The notes: generated by a model not told the origin, from the letters alone. Positions 7,083-15,825 are shown, counted from the stretch's first letter. The stretch: 30,979 nucleotides of DNA from JAFARZ01 sp036490795 (GCA_036490795.1 DASXDG010000035.1:1-30979); one strand, 5' to 3'. A program made the numbers and translations.

Positions 7083-8518
7083 GGGTTCCCCCCAAGGGCC
7101 TCCACTATCCGCGGTCCTAGCTTGGTCACATCGCCCGCGCCCATGGTCAAGATCACATCCCCTGGCTCGGCCATGGCCGTGATCAGGGCTAGCGCGCCAT
7201 CCATCGTGGGCACGAACCGGGCGCCGCCGGGCACCGCGGACGCCACCAGGTCGCCGGTCACTGCGGGCTCCGGGTCCTCTCGTGCCGCGTACACATCGAG
7301 CACGATGGCCTCGTCGGCCAGGCCGAGCGCGATGCCGAAATCGCCGGCGAACAGCCTGGTGCGGCTGTACAGATGCGGCTGGAAGATCGCGATCACGCGG
7401 CCGCCGGCCGCGATCTCGCGGGCGGCCCGCAGATCGGCGGCGACCTCAGTGGGATGGTGCCCGTAGCTGTCGAGCACCCTCGCTCCCCCGGCCTCGCCTT
7501 TGAGCTCCATCCGGCGGCGGGCACCTCGGTATCCGGCCAGCGCGGCGGTGACACGCGGCGGCGCGAAACCAAGCTCGACCGCCATCGCGAAGGCCGCCGT
7601 CGCGTTCAGCGCGTAGTGCCGTCCGGGCACGCCGAGCGTCACGTGACTGTAGATCTCACCGAACGGGCTGTGGTTCGCCGTCACGGTGAGGCTGATCGAC
7701 ATCCCGTCGGGACGGATGTCACCGAGCCGGTAGTCCGCTCTCGGCGACTCGCCGTAGCGGCGGACCCGCTCCGGGTCGAGTCGCCCGGCGACGCGTTCCG
7801 CGCCAGGGTCGTCGGCGCAGATCACGACCAGCCCGTTTACCCGCTGGCCGAACGCGGTGAACGTGTCCTCGATCTCGGCCAGATCCCGGTAGTTGTCCAG
7901 GTGATCGGCCTCCACGTTGGTGATCACCGCGGCGTTGGGCGACAGCAGCAGGAACGACCTGTCGCTCTCATCCGCCTCGGCCACGAAATCAAGACCCGCG
8001 CCATCCTCGGCGCCGAGGCCCGTCTCTCGCAGAACGCCGCCGATCACGTACCCGGGCTCAGCGCCGCAATCGCGCAGCACGGTGGTCAGCATGGACGTCG
8101 TGGTCGTCTTGCCGTGCGTGCCGGCCACCGCGATGACCCGCCGCCCGGCCATCACCGCGGCGAGGGCGGCCGCCCGGTGCAGCACCCGCATGCCGCGGCG
8201 CTGGGCCTCGATCAGCTCGGCATTGTCCGGCCGGATCGCGCTGGACACCACGAGCGTGTCGTCCGGGCCCAGGCTGCCCAGATTCGTCGCGGCGTGGCCG
8301 ACGTGCACGCCCGCGCCGAGGGCGAGTAGTTCGTCAAGCATCGCGGAAGGCGCGCTGTCACTGCCGGATACCGCCATGCCCCTGGCCAGCATGATCTTCG
8401 CGATGCCGGACATCCCGGCACCGCCGATGCCGACGAAGTGAACCCGCCGCAGGCCCGCCGCGCTGACCGGCTGTGCCAGCCGCGAGCCACCGGGCCGCCG
8501 CGAGACATCGTCTTCCAT
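7079..8518 (-). CDS. murC: UDP-N-acetylmuramate--L-alanine ligase
   Basis: MurC adds L-alanine to UDP-MurNAc using ATP, in the cytoplasm. In order are an N-terminal UDP-binding Rossmann domain (VHFVGIGGAGMSGIA), the ATP loop GTHGKTTTTSML, TNVEADHLDNY in the central domain and YGHHPTEV in the C-terminal domain; the last is usually preceded by DD and here by DS. From ATG 8518 the protein has 479 residues, a normal length. GTG 8524, overlapping the murG stop as GTGA, is an equally possible start two codons upstream; a GAGGA site serves both. The frame stays open upstream to 8725 only because it runs through murG tail repeats. Confidence 0.95.
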   Translation of the reverse strand: MEDDVSRRPGGSRLAQPVSAAGLRRVHFVGIGGAGMSGIAKIMLARGMAVSGSDSAPSAMLDELLALGAGVHVGHAATNLGSLGPDDTLVVSSAIRPDNAELIEAQRRGMRVLHRAAALAAVMAGRRVIAVAGTHGKTTTTSMLTTVLRDCGAEPGYVIGGVLRETGLGAEDGAGLDFVAEADESDRSFLLLSPNAAVITNVEADHLDNYRDLAEIEDTFTAFGQRVNGLVVICADDPGAERVAGRLDPERVRRYGESPRADYRLGDIRPDGMSISLTVTANHSPFGEIYSHVTLGVPGRHYALNATAAFAMAVELGFAPPRVTAALAGYRGARRRMELKGEAGGARVLDSYGHHPTEVAADLRAAREIAAGGRVIAIFQPHLYSRTRLFAGDFGIALGLADEAIVLDVYAAREDPEPAVTGDLVASAVPGGARFVPTMDGALALITAMAEPGDVILTMGAGDVTKLGPRIVEALGGNP

Positions 8519-8520
8519 CG

Positions 8521-9957
8521 TCACTCGTTCCTCGCCTGGGGTGGGTTCGGAGGAGGAGGCGGCGGCGTAGAGCCCATGCGATGCCGCGGCCCGTCGGCTC
8601 GGCGCGGGGCCTGCCGGGGATCGGGCCGGGGCTCCTGCGAAACTGGCCCGAGCTCCTGCCAGGGCGGCCGCGGCTCCTGCGCAACCGGCCCGGACTCTTG
8701 CCATGGCGGTCCGGGCTCGTGCCATGGTGGTCCGGGCTCCTGCCGGGGTGGTCCGGGCTCCTGCCGGGGTGGTCCGGGCGGCTGCGGAGGCTGGCCCGCG
8801 GGCGGCTGCGACGGCTGGCTCGCGGGCGGCTGCTGAATCTGGCCCGCGGGCTCCCGCAACGCCACTCCCGGGCGCTCCTGCTGCACGACGTCGATGACGG
8901 CCTGGGCCAGCCAGCGGTCCGCGTCACCGCGGCCGAGGGACGCCGCCGCGGCCGACATGTCGGCCACCTGATCGATGTTGACCAGGACGGGCAGCAACTT
9001 GTCCCTGATCCAGTCCGGGGTCAGCTCGTCGTCCGGCACCAGCATGCCGCCGCCACGCTGCACGATCGGGATCGCGTTCAGCCGCTGTTCCCCGTTCCCG
9101 ATCGGGAGCGGCACGTAGGCGGCCGGCAGGCCCACCGCGGTGAGTTCCGCACAGGTCATCGCGCCGGCCCGGCACAGGGCGAAGTCGGCCGCCGCGTAGG
9201 CCAGATCCATCCGGTCGATGTACGGCACGGCCACGTACGGGACGCCGGGCACAGAAGCCGGTGCGTCCGCCCCGTTGCGCGGGCCGATGATGTGCAGCAC
9301 CTGGATGCTCGCATCGCGCAGCCATCCCGCCGCCCCGAACACGGCGGCGTTCAGCGAGCGCGCGCCCTGGGAGCCGCCGGTCACCAGCAGCACCGGCAGG
9401 TCGGTCCGCAGCCCGAAGTGCGCACGGGCCTTGTCCCCGGCCGCGAGCCGGTCCAGTTCGGCGATCTCCCGCCGGATCGGGATGCCCAGGTACTTCCCGT
9501 GCCTGATCTCCGTGTCCGGGTGACCGGTGAACACATGCGTGGTGAACCGCGCGCCGACCCGGTTGGCGATGCCGGCCTTCGGATTGGCCTCGTGAACGAC
9601 GATCGGGATGCCACGCCTGCGGGCAGCGAGATAACACGGCGTCGACACGTAACCGCCGAACCCCACCAGCACGTCAGCGCGGGTCCTGTCGATGATCTTG
9701 GCCGCCGCGCTGACCGCCTTCGCCATCCTGGCCGGCAGCGCGATCTGCTTGGCCGGGGAGGCGGACCTGGCCAGTGGCACCGCCGGGATGAACTCCAGCG
9801 GATAGCCGCGCAGCGGAATCAGCCGGGTCTCCAGGCCGCGTTCGGTGCCGACACACGTGATCTCGGTGCCAGGATCGGCACGGCGGAGGGCGTCCGCCAG
9901 CGCGAGAGCTGGTTCGATATGGCCGGCGGAGCCTCCGCCGGCGAGCAGTACCCTCAT
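8521..9957 (-). CDS. murG: MurG glycosyltransferase with proline-rich repeat tail
   Basis: MurG transfers GlcNAc from UDP-GlcNAc to lipid I to make lipid II on the inner face of the membrane. GGGSAGHIEPALALADAL (the usual GGGTAGH loop with Ser), VGFGGYVSTPCYLAARRRGIP, HEANPKAGIANR, GGSQGARSLN and CRAGAMTCAELTAVGLPAAYVPLP identify it. The enzyme domain ends near residue 365, the usual full length. About 111 extra residues (368-478) follow, rich in Pro/Gln/Glu/Trp, with eight heptads of the type GPPWQEP and then a basic stretch and a polyproline run. The tail is in frame and stops only at the murC overlap. The gene lies 19 bp after ftsW. Confidence 0.95.
   Translation of the reverse strand: MRVLLAGGGSAGHIEPALALADALRRADPGTEITCVGTERGLETRLIPLRGYPLEFIPAVPLARSASPAKQIALPARMAKAVSAAAKIIDRTRADVLVGFGGYVSTPCYLAARRRGIPIVVHEANPKAGIANRVGARFTTHVFTGHPDTEIRHGKYLGIPIRREIAELDRLAAGDKARAHFGLRTDLPVLLVTGGSQGARSLNAAVFGAAGWLRDASIQVLHIIGPRNGADAPASVPGVPYVAVPYIDRMDLAYAAADFALCRAGAMTCAELTAVGLPAAYVPLPIGNGEQRLNAIPIVQRGGGMLVPDDELTPDWIRDKLLPVLVNIDQVADMSAAAASLGRGDADRWLAQAVIDVVQQERPGVALREPAGQIQQPPASQPSQPPAGQPPQPPGPPRQEPGPPRQEPGPPWHEPGPPWQESGPVAQEPRPPWQELGPVSQEPRPDPRQAPRRADGPRHRMGSTPPPPPPNPPQARNE
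8608..8775 (-). repeat. 21-bp in-frame repeat encoding the MurG tail
   Basis: Eight 21-bp units encode MurG residues 395-450: GPPRQEP twice, then GPPWHEP, GPPWQES, GPVAQEP, RPPWQEL, GPVSQEP and RPDPRQA. The two copies nearest 8775 are nearly identical in DNA (period 21, GGTCCGGGCTCCTGCCGGGG), while copies towards 8608 have drifted. This suggests recent expansion at the 8775 end. Confidence 0.85.
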
Positions 9958-9976
9958 GACCTGACCTTCCGCGCCG

Positions 9977-11332
9977 CTACGCCGGGAGTAACTGCCGGCG
10001 CTTTGCTAGACCGAGCCAGAATAGAACGCGGACAGGCCATCCAGGGCCACGTGCGGCCAGCGCCTCGCGGGCGCCGGGTTCCATTCGGGCAAATGCCATC
10101 AGCATGCCGAGGGCCGCGAGCGTCACCAGCAGCGACGAAAGGCCCGCTGACACGAGCGGAAGCGGCACTCCCGTGATCGGCAGCACGCCGATCACCGCGC
10201 CGATGTTGACCACGGCTTGCAGCACGATCCACGACGTGATGGCGGTCGCCGCCAGGCGGCAGAATACGTCGGGTACCCGGCGCGCGATCCGCAGTCCCGC
10301 GAAGGCGAGTCCTCCGTACAGCAGGGTCACGCACATCGTGCCGACCAGGCCAAGTTCCTCGCCGATGATGGCGAAGATGAAGTCCGACGTGGAGTCCGGC
10401 ACATAACCCCACTTTTCCCGGCCAGCGCCCAGCCCCACGCCGAAGATCCCGCCGGAGCTAACCGCGTACCTGCCCTGGATGCTCTGCTGGTTGACCCCCA
10501 TCGGGCCGCCCTGGGGGTGCAGGAAGTCGATCAGCCGGTCGAACCGGTACGGCGCCGAGATGATCATCAGCGTCATGGCCAGTCCCATCAGGACCAGCAG
10601 CCCGAAGTACACCCGTCCCGGAGTGCCGATCACCCACAGCAGCGCCAGGAAGATGATCAGCAGCACGAACGTGGTGCCCAGGTCGTCACCGGCCATGACC
10701 AGCAGGGCGAGCACACAGGTGCCCGGCATCAACGGCACCAGCAGGTGCCGCCAGTCAGTGAGCTGGCCCAGCTTGTCCTTGCGCGCGAGCAGGTCGGCGC
10801 CCCAGATCACCAGGGCAAGCTTGGCCAGTTCGGACGGCTGGATCTCCTGCCCGTCGATGGAGATCCACCGGGCCGCGCCGTTGGCCGACACGCCGACGCC
10901 ATGGATGAGGGTGAGGCCGAGGCCGACCACGGACAGCGCGAGCAGCGGATAGGCCAGGGCGCGGAACAGCCTCGGCGAGGACCGGGCGGCGATCCACATC
11001 ACCGGCAGGCCGATGGCGCACCCGAGCAGCTGTTTCTCCAGGGTGGAGTACGGAGCGCCGATGTCCAGGACCGATGCCGTGGACTGCACCATGACCAGGC
11101 CGAGTCCGAGCAGCAGCGTGGTGATGCCGAGAAGCAGGTAGTACGAGGTGAGTGGCCGGTCCAGCAGGGCACGCCAGGTGCCCGCCCAGTCCCGCAGGGT
11201 CAGGGCGAACGGCGGCCGGGCCGACCCGGCTTCAGCGGCAGCATCGGGCTCATCGTTGTCGGGGAGGCCCGGAGTAACGACTTGCTGCATGCGTTCCAGT
11301 CTGGGGGCGCCCGGACCGCGAGACCCGGACAT
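9977..11332 (-). CDS. ftsW: FtsW peptidoglycan polymerase (SEDS family)
   Basis: This is a polytopic SEDS glycosyltransferase of the septal wall machinery, 451 residues with about ten membrane helices after a cytoplasmic N-terminus of about 60 residues. Diagnostic segments are LVMVQSTAS, AARWISIDGQEIQPSELAKLALVIWGADLL, RYAVSSGGIFGVGLGAGREKWGYVPDSTSDFIFAIIGEELGLVG and PLPLVSAGLSSL (usually SxGGSS; here SAGLSS). ATG 11332 and ATG 11290 are both possible starts and neither has a strong ribosome site. FtsW rather than RodA fits the murG-murC-ftsQ-ftsZ neighbours. It starts 36 bp after a response regulator on the same strand. Confidence 0.93.
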   Translation of the reverse strand: MSGSRGPGAPRLERMQQVVTPGLPDNDEPDAAAEAGSARPPFALTLRDWAGTWRALLDRPLTSYYLLLGITTLLLGLGLVMVQSTASVLDIGAPYSTLEKQLLGCAIGLPVMWIAARSSPRLFRALAYPLLALSVVGLGLTLIHGVGVSANGAARWISIDGQEIQPSELAKLALVIWGADLLARKDKLGQLTDWRHLLVPLMPGTCVLALLVMAGDDLGTTFVLLIIFLALLWVIGTPGRVYFGLLVLMGLAMTLMIISAPYRFDRLIDFLHPQGGPMGVNQQSIQGRYAVSSGGIFGVGLGAGREKWGYVPDSTSDFIFAIIGEELGLVGTMCVTLLYGGLAFAGLRIARRVPDVFCRLAATAITSWIVLQAVVNIGAVIGVLPITGVPLPLVSAGLSSLLVTLAALGMLMAFARMEPGAREALAARGPGWPVRVLFWLGLAKRRQLLPA

Positions 11333-11368
11333 CTGCGGCGTGTCGGGCCCGTTTTTCTGCGGTGCTGT

Positions 11369-11803
11369 CTACTGGGGCAGCCGCACCAGAGTGAGGAAGA
11401 AGTCGTCGATCTGCCTGATCGCCTCGATGAAATGCTCGAAATCGACCGGCTTGCTTATGTACGCGTTGGCGTGCAGTGCGTAGCTGCGCAAGATGTCTTC
11501 CTCGGCGCGCGAACTGGTCAGCATCACCACCGGCAGCATGAGCAGGTCGGGATCGGATTTCAGCTCGGCGAGCACCGCGAGCCCGTCCCGCCGGGGCAGG
11601 TTGACGTCGAGCAAGATCAGGCCGGCCCGCGGCGCCTGTTCATACGGGGGCGCCTGGCGAAGGTAACGCAGCGCCTGTTCACCGTCGCTCACGACATGCA
11701 GCCGGTTCTTGATCCTGTAGTACTCGAAGGCCTCCTGGATGATGAGCGCGTCGCCCTCGTCGTCTTCCACCAGCAGGACATCGATCGGGGTGGCGTCAGT
11801 CAT
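11369..11803 (-). CDS. Rcp1-type single-domain response regulator
   Basis: This is a 144-residue stand-alone receiver with no output domain. The acidic pair is D14/D15 in LLVEDDEGD, the phospho-acceptor is D66 in LILLDVNLPRRDG, the switch Thr is T96 and the lysine is K118 in AYISKPVD. The EDDEGDALIIQEAF start and the long NLPRRDG loop are typical of regulators paired with phytochrome-like kinases (Rcp1 class). It overlaps the kinase gene by 8 bp, so it is almost certainly the kinase's partner. ftsW follows 36 bp downstream, raising the possibility of read-through into the division genes. Confidence 0.9.
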   Translation of the reverse strand: MTDATPIDVLLVEDDEGDALIIQEAFEYYRIKNRLHVVSDGEQALRYLRQAPPYEQAPRAGLILLDVNLPRRDGLAVLAELKSDPDLLMLPVVMLTSSRAEEDILRSYALHANAYISKPVDFEHFIEAIRQIDDFFLTLVRLPQ

Positions 11804-12659
11804 CGTCGGGCTCTCCTGGCAGCGTGAAGCAGAACCGCGTTCCCTGCCCCGATTTGGCCGAGGCGTTCGGGTCCAGCCAGATCCGGCCGCCGAAGTACTC
11901 GACGATCTTCTTGCACATGGCCAGCCCGACGCCGGTGCCCGGGTAGGCGCTTCGCTCGTTCAGCCGCTGGAATAGCACGAAGATGCGCTCCGCGTACTGC
12001 GTGTCGATGCCGATCCCGAAGTCAGTAACCGCGAACTGCCACATAGTGCCTGTTCTGATCGCAGAGACCACGATCTTCGGCGGCGCGGTACCGCTGAACT
12101 TCAGCGCGTTGCTGATCAGGTTCTGGAAGACTGCGGTCAGCAGCGGCAGTTCGGCGAGCACGAACGGGAGGTGCCCCGCCTCGATCGTCGCGCCGGACTT
12201 CTCGATCTCCTGCGCAAGGTTGGTCCTGGCCTGGGCGAGCGCCGTGTCGCTGGACACGAGCGAGGGCCGCGGGGTCGCCTGGGCCACCCGGCTGAACGCG
12301 AGCAGGTCGTTGATCAGTGCCTGCATCCGCTTCGCCCCGTCGATGGCGAACTCGATGTACTGGTCGGCACGCGCGTCGAGCTTGCCCGCGTAGCGGCGCT
12401 GCAGCAACTGGCAGAAACTCGCCACCTTGCGCAGCGGCTCCTGCAAGTCGTGCGAGGCTAGATAGGCGAACTGCTCCAGTTCGGCGTTGGAACGCTGCAG
12501 GTCGGCGGCCCTCGCCTCCAGGCTGGACTGCTCGCCGCGGACGGCGGCCACCTCCCGCGCGGTCAGTGCCCCCGCCCCGCGCAGCCGCCTCGCGAGCACC
12601 ACGATCACGACCACCAGGCAGACGATCACCACCGCGAGCGCCGCCACGACCACGATCAT
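11796..12659 (-). CDS. Membrane-anchored sensor histidine kinase
   Basis: This is a 287-residue kinase. One N-terminal membrane helix (about 2-23) is followed by a short coiled coil (about 38-64) and a HisKA domain with the phospho-acceptor H70 in YLASHDLQEPLRKV. The HATPase domain has the N box NLISNALKFSG, the G1 box DFGIGID and the G2 box GTGVGLAMCKKIV. There is no recognisable extracellular or PAS/GAF sensor, so the signal probably arrives through a partner protein or the membrane. ATG 12659 overlaps the upstream phosphatase stop (ATGA), and its own stop overlaps the response regulator, forming a tightly coupled three-gene unit. Confidence 0.92.
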   Translation of the reverse strand: MIVVVAALAVVIVCLVVVIVVLARRLRGAGALTAREVAAVRGEQSSLEARAADLQRSNAELEQFAYLASHDLQEPLRKVASFCQLLQRRYAGKLDARADQYIEFAIDGAKRMQALINDLLAFSRVAQATPRPSLVSSDTALAQARTNLAQEIEKSGATIEAGHLPFVLAELPLLTAVFQNLISNALKFSGTAPPKIVVSAIRTGTMWQFAVTDFGIGIDTQYAERIFVLFQRLNERSAYPGTGVGLAMCKKIVEYFGGRIWLDPNASAKSGQGTRFCFTLPGEPDDD

Positions 12660-13837
12660 GATCCGGCCCCGGCAGCGCGGCTGAGCGACAGCACGGCCAG
12701 GTCGTCGTCCAGATCCCCCTGGTTGAGCTTGCGCACCTGGTCGATCAGCCGGTCAAGCAGTTCGTCGTCGGTCAGCCCCGGCTCGTCCGTGCGCGCGCTC
12801 ACGATCAGCTCGATCAGGCCATCGCTGCCCAGCCGTTCCGGTCCCTTGCCGATCCGTCCTTCGATCAGCCCGTCGGTGAACAGCAGCACCGACCAGTCCC
12901 GCTCCGTGATCGCGTGCTCGCTTCCTGGCCAGTCGGCCGCGGAGCCAAGTCCGGGCGGCGGGCTGGCCGGCGCTTCCAGCTCGCGGACCGTGCCGCCGGC
13001 GATGAGCAGCGGCGGCATGTGCCCGGCCAGGCGTACCCAGACCGACCCGCGATCGGGCGGGACCGACGCCATGCACAGCGTCGCGAACATGGTGTCGTCT
13101 TGTCGCTCGTGCTCAAGCACGCGCCCCAGCGTGGTGAGGATCTGCCCCGGCGGCGAGGCCGCGAGCACCAGGGCGCGCCAGGCAACCCGCAGGCAGACGC
13201 CGAGCGCCGCCTCGGCCGGACCGCGCCCGCACACGTCCCCGATCAGCGCGTGCACCCAGCCGTCCGTGTCCTGCACCACGTCGTAGAAGTCACCGCCGAG
13301 CAGCATCTGCTGCCCGCCCGCCAGGTACCGCGCGGCCACCGCCAGTCTGGGATCGGTCAGCAGTGGCGAGGGCAGCAGGCCGCGTTCGAGCCGCGCGTTC
13401 TCCTGCGCGTAGATGCGCGCCGCGTGCAGTTCACGCTGAGCCTGCTCTGCTCGCATGCGCTCCATCGCGTACTTGACGACGCGATGCAGCAGGCCGGCCG
13501 CCACCTCGCCCTTGAACAGGTAGTCCTGCGCACCCGCGCGGACCGCTTCGGCGCCCAGGTGCTCGTCGTGAACGCCGGTCAGCACGACAACGGCTACGTC
13601 GGGCTCGTGCTCGGTCAGCCAGGCCAGCCCCTGAAGTCCCTGGGAGTCGGGCAGCCCGAGGTCGAGCAGCACGCAGGATGCGTCGTGGGCCAGCCGCTTG
13701 GCTTCGGTGAAGGACCGCGCCCGGCGCAGCGCGACATCAGCGCCTGCCTCTTTGAGCAGGTCCTCCACGATCAGCGCGTCTCCGTCGTCGTCCTCGACGA
13801 GCAGGATACGGACCGTGCTGTCAAGCCCAGCCGTCAT
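12656..13837 (-). CDS. Receiver-PP2C (SpoIIE/RsbU-type) phosphatase
   Basis: This is a two-domain regulator of 393 residues from ATG 13837. The N-terminal receiver has ILLVEDDDGDALIVEDLL, phospho-acceptor D59 (VLLDLGLPDSQG), T87 and K109. After a helical linker (about 120-155) comes a PPM/SpoIIE phosphatase domain with GGDFYD (181-186), GDVCGRGPAEA (metal Asp 201), LFTDGLIEGR and DDDLAVLSL. Such proteins dephosphorylate anti-sigma-factor antagonists in partner-switching pathways; the target here is unknown, with no STAS or RsbW gene in the window. A GTG at 13861 would add eight residues. It is the first gene of the signalling trio. Confidence 0.9.
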   Translation of the reverse strand: MTAGLDSTVRILLVEDDDGDALIVEDLLKEAGADVALRRARSFTEAKRLAHDASCVLLDLGLPDSQGLQGLAWLTEHEPDVAVVVLTGVHDEHLGAEAVRAGAQDYLFKGEVAAGLLHRVVKYAMERMRAEQAQRELHAARIYAQENARLERGLLPSPLLTDPRLAVAARYLAGGQQMLLGGDFYDVVQDTDGWVHALIGDVCGRGPAEAALGVCLRVAWRALVLAASPPGQILTTLGRVLEHERQDDTMFATLCMASVPPDRGSVWVRLAGHMPPLLIAGGTVRELEAPASPPPGLGSAADWPGSEHAITERDWSVLLFTDGLIEGRIGKGPERLGSDGLIELIVSARTDEPGLTDDELLDRLIDQVRKLNQGDLDDDLAVLSLSRAAGAGS

Positions 13838-13959
13838 CAGATCACCATCTACCCGGAGCACCGCCGTCCATACCGTACCCTTTGCCTCGCATTAGGATAA
13901 AAGCTATTGATCTATAAGAGACATATATAAGAACAGCATCGGTACTTCTCCCGTCTGGC
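13838..13959 (-). promoter_or_regulatory. AT-rich leader of the signalling operon
   Basis: This 122-bp gap between the FAD-oxidase stop and the phosphatase start contains a distinctly AT-rich stretch (about 13890-13935) in otherwise GC-rich DNA. It includes TATATATG and TTATAG on the minus strand. It is the likely promoter for the phosphatase-kinase-regulator run, but I could not pick a convincing -35/-10 pair with standard spacing. Confidence 0.4.
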
Positions 13960-15609
13960 CTAGAGCGCCTGGGGGAATTTGAACACACCGGTGGGGTCGT
14001 GCGCGGCCTTGACCTGGGTCAGCCTGGTGAGGTTCGCGCCGTAGTAGGCGCTGCGCCATGTCGTCAGGTCGGGGTCGATGTAGTTCTGGTATGCCTGCCC
14101 GCTGGCGTAGGGGCGCATCGACTGCCAGAACTGCCGCTGCCACGCACGCTGGCGCAGCGCTCCGGCCGACGGGACGCCGTCGGCCTGGACCGTCCAGCCG
14201 GTCGTGTACTGGGCCTGGAACAGCCCGTTTCTGTGTACGTACGCGGTGGCCGAAGGGGCCACCCGGTTGACCGCGCCGCCCAGCGAGTCGAACGCGATGC
14301 CGCCAGATCCGCCCGGCGCGCCCGCGACCTCCCGCAGGTTCTCCACGCCGGTCAGCAGCGTGCCGATGCCGGCGCTGCTCAGCGGCTTGGTGAAGATGTC
14401 GGACTTGGCGAACTCCGACGCGCGGGAGAGCTGGCCGCCAGCCGCCTGGGCCGGCAGGTGGCACTCCGGCACGGTCAGGTGGCTGCAGCCCGCCTCCAGC
14501 AACATCGCGTCCAGCCAGGACATGCTGTTCAGGTAGTAGGAGGACGGCCGCGAGCCGATCGCCGCGTATAGCTTCTCCAGTTGCGCGTACGCCTCGCCGG
14601 GGCTGCCGATGTAGGTGCCGCCGACCTCGATGGTGGGCGTGCCGCCGCCCGGCGCGGCGGACAGGTGCATGTTGGACCAGAGCTGGTCAGGGGCGTTCGG
14701 CGCCCACGACTGCCAGGCCGACAGCACCTGCTCGGCCTGGGCCCACGGCCAGTAGAGGAAGAACACCACGATGTCCCCGGCCGGGTGCGTGCCGAAGGTG
14801 AACGAGGTGGCCACCCCGAAATTGCCGCCACCGCCGCCACGGCATGCCCAGTACAGGTCGGAGTTCTCGCTGGAGTCGCAGGTCCTGATCGTGCCGTCGG
14901 CGGTGACCAGCTCAACGGACTGCAGGTTGTCGCAGGTCAGACCGTAGGCGCGGGCCACCACTCCGACGCCGCCGCCGAGCGTGAGCCCGGAGATGCCGAC
15001 GGTCGGGCATGACCCGCCGGGCACCGCGCGGCCGCGCCCGGTCAGCCCGTTGTAGAAGTCGATGAGCCGGGTGCCCGCGCCGACGGTGGCGGTGGTCCCG
15101 TTCAGTTCGACGCCCGCCATCCGCGTCACGTCGATGATCAGCCCGCTGGTCGATGACCAGCCGGCGTAGCTGTGGCCGCCGCAGCGCGCCGCGACCGGCA
15201 CGCCGTACTTGCGGGCGAAGGCGAGGCAGGTGGACACGTCCCGCGGGCTGCGGCAGTACGCGACGCCGGCCGGCGTGAGCACGTCGAAGCGGGGGTCGAA
15301 CAGCCGCTTGGCCAGCGTGTAGCTGGCCTCGCCCGGGCGCACCAGCGGTCCGGACAGGTCGCGGCCTAGTGCCGTCCAGTCGGCCGCCTTCGGCGCCCCA
15401 GGGACCGGCCCGCGGGACCGGCTAAGCGCCGCGGCCGAACCGTCCGCGGACGCGGATGCCGCGGCGGAGGCGGGCCCGGACGACGAGGTGGACGCCGGCC
15501 CGGCACTGCACGCGGACAGCAGCGCCGTTCCCCCGGCCGCCACCGCGCCGGCCAGTACCATCCGGCGCCCCGGCGCTATTCGGCTATCGGGCACGCGGTC
15601 ATCCGCCAT
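13960..15609 (-). CDS. Tat-exported FAD-linked oxidase (BBE type)
   Basis: This is a 549-residue secreted flavoprotein. The N-terminus has twin arginines (R15-R16, GRRMVLAG), a hydrophobic stretch and a lipobox ending at C34 (LLSAC), so it is probably a Tat-dependent lipoprotein. A Ser/Ala linker (36-65) leads to an FAD_binding_4 domain. H146 in RCGGHSYAGW and C201 in GGSCPTVGISGLTLGGGVG match the two residues that attach FAD in bicovalent berberine-bridge/GOOX oxidases. The C-terminus has the BBE signature, with YQNYIDPDL, YYGANLTRLTQVKAAHDP and FPQAL. Substrates in this family are sugars, oligosaccharides or alkaloid-like compounds; none can be assigned. ATG 15609 has AAGGAG 9 bases upstream. 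Confidence 0.9.
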   Translation of the reverse strand: MADDRVPDSRIAPGRRMVLAGAVAAGGTALLSACSAGPASTSSSGPASAAASASADGSAAALSRSRGPVPGAPKAADWTALGRDLSGPLVRPGEASYTLAKRLFDPRFDVLTPAGVAYCRSPRDVSTCLAFARKYGVPVAARCGGHSYAGWSSTSGLIIDVTRMAGVELNGTTATVGAGTRLIDFYNGLTGRGRAVPGGSCPTVGISGLTLGGGVGVVARAYGLTCDNLQSVELVTADGTIRTCDSSENSDLYWACRGGGGGNFGVATSFTFGTHPAGDIVVFFLYWPWAQAEQVLSAWQSWAPNAPDQLWSNMHLSAAPGGGTPTIEVGGTYIGSPGEAYAQLEKLYAAIGSRPSSYYLNSMSWLDAMLLEAGCSHLTVPECHLPAQAAGGQLSRASEFAKSDIFTKPLSSAGIGTLLTGVENLREVAGAPGGSGGIAFDSLGGAVNRVAPSATAYVHRNGLFQAQYTTGWTVQADGVPSAGALRQRAWQRQFWQSMRPYASGQAYQNYIDPDLTTWRSAYYGANLTRLTQVKAAHDPTGVFKFPQAL

Positions 15610-15630
15610 CGCGGGTCACTCCTTCGTCCA

Positions 15631-15648
15631 GCACCCGTGCATGGGTGC
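15631..15648. promoter_or_regulatory. Palindrome upstream of the FAD oxidase
   Basis: GCACCCGTGCATGGGTGC is an 18-bp palindrome with one mismatched pair. It begins 22 bases upstream of the FAD-oxidase start codon, where it could act as an operator over the promoter or leader. No regulator can be named. Confidence 0.4.
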
Positions 15649-15825
15649 GCCACCGCTGTAGACGCCGCAAACCCGCCGGCAGTTGCACACAAGCCAAATA
15701 CGACCCAAAGCACCGCGTACCCACCAGGCGCTTCGCCTAAGCGCCGGTCATCGTCGGCCGGCGGCCCTCCTGCCAGCCGGCCGGCGTAGAGCCGCGTGCG
15801 CGGCCAGTACCACCAGCCGCACTGG

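Noticed and set aside
8519..8725. Extended N-terminus of murC reaching 8725
   Set aside because: The extra 67 residues are Ala/Arg-rich sequence read out of frame through the murG tail repeats. A ribosome site and the usual MurC start lie at 8518-8524.
8473..10176. Very long plus-strand open frame opposite murG
   Set aside because: It is the GC-skew shadow of murG and ftsW codons, rich in Arg/His/Gly, with no ribosome site or recognisable domain.
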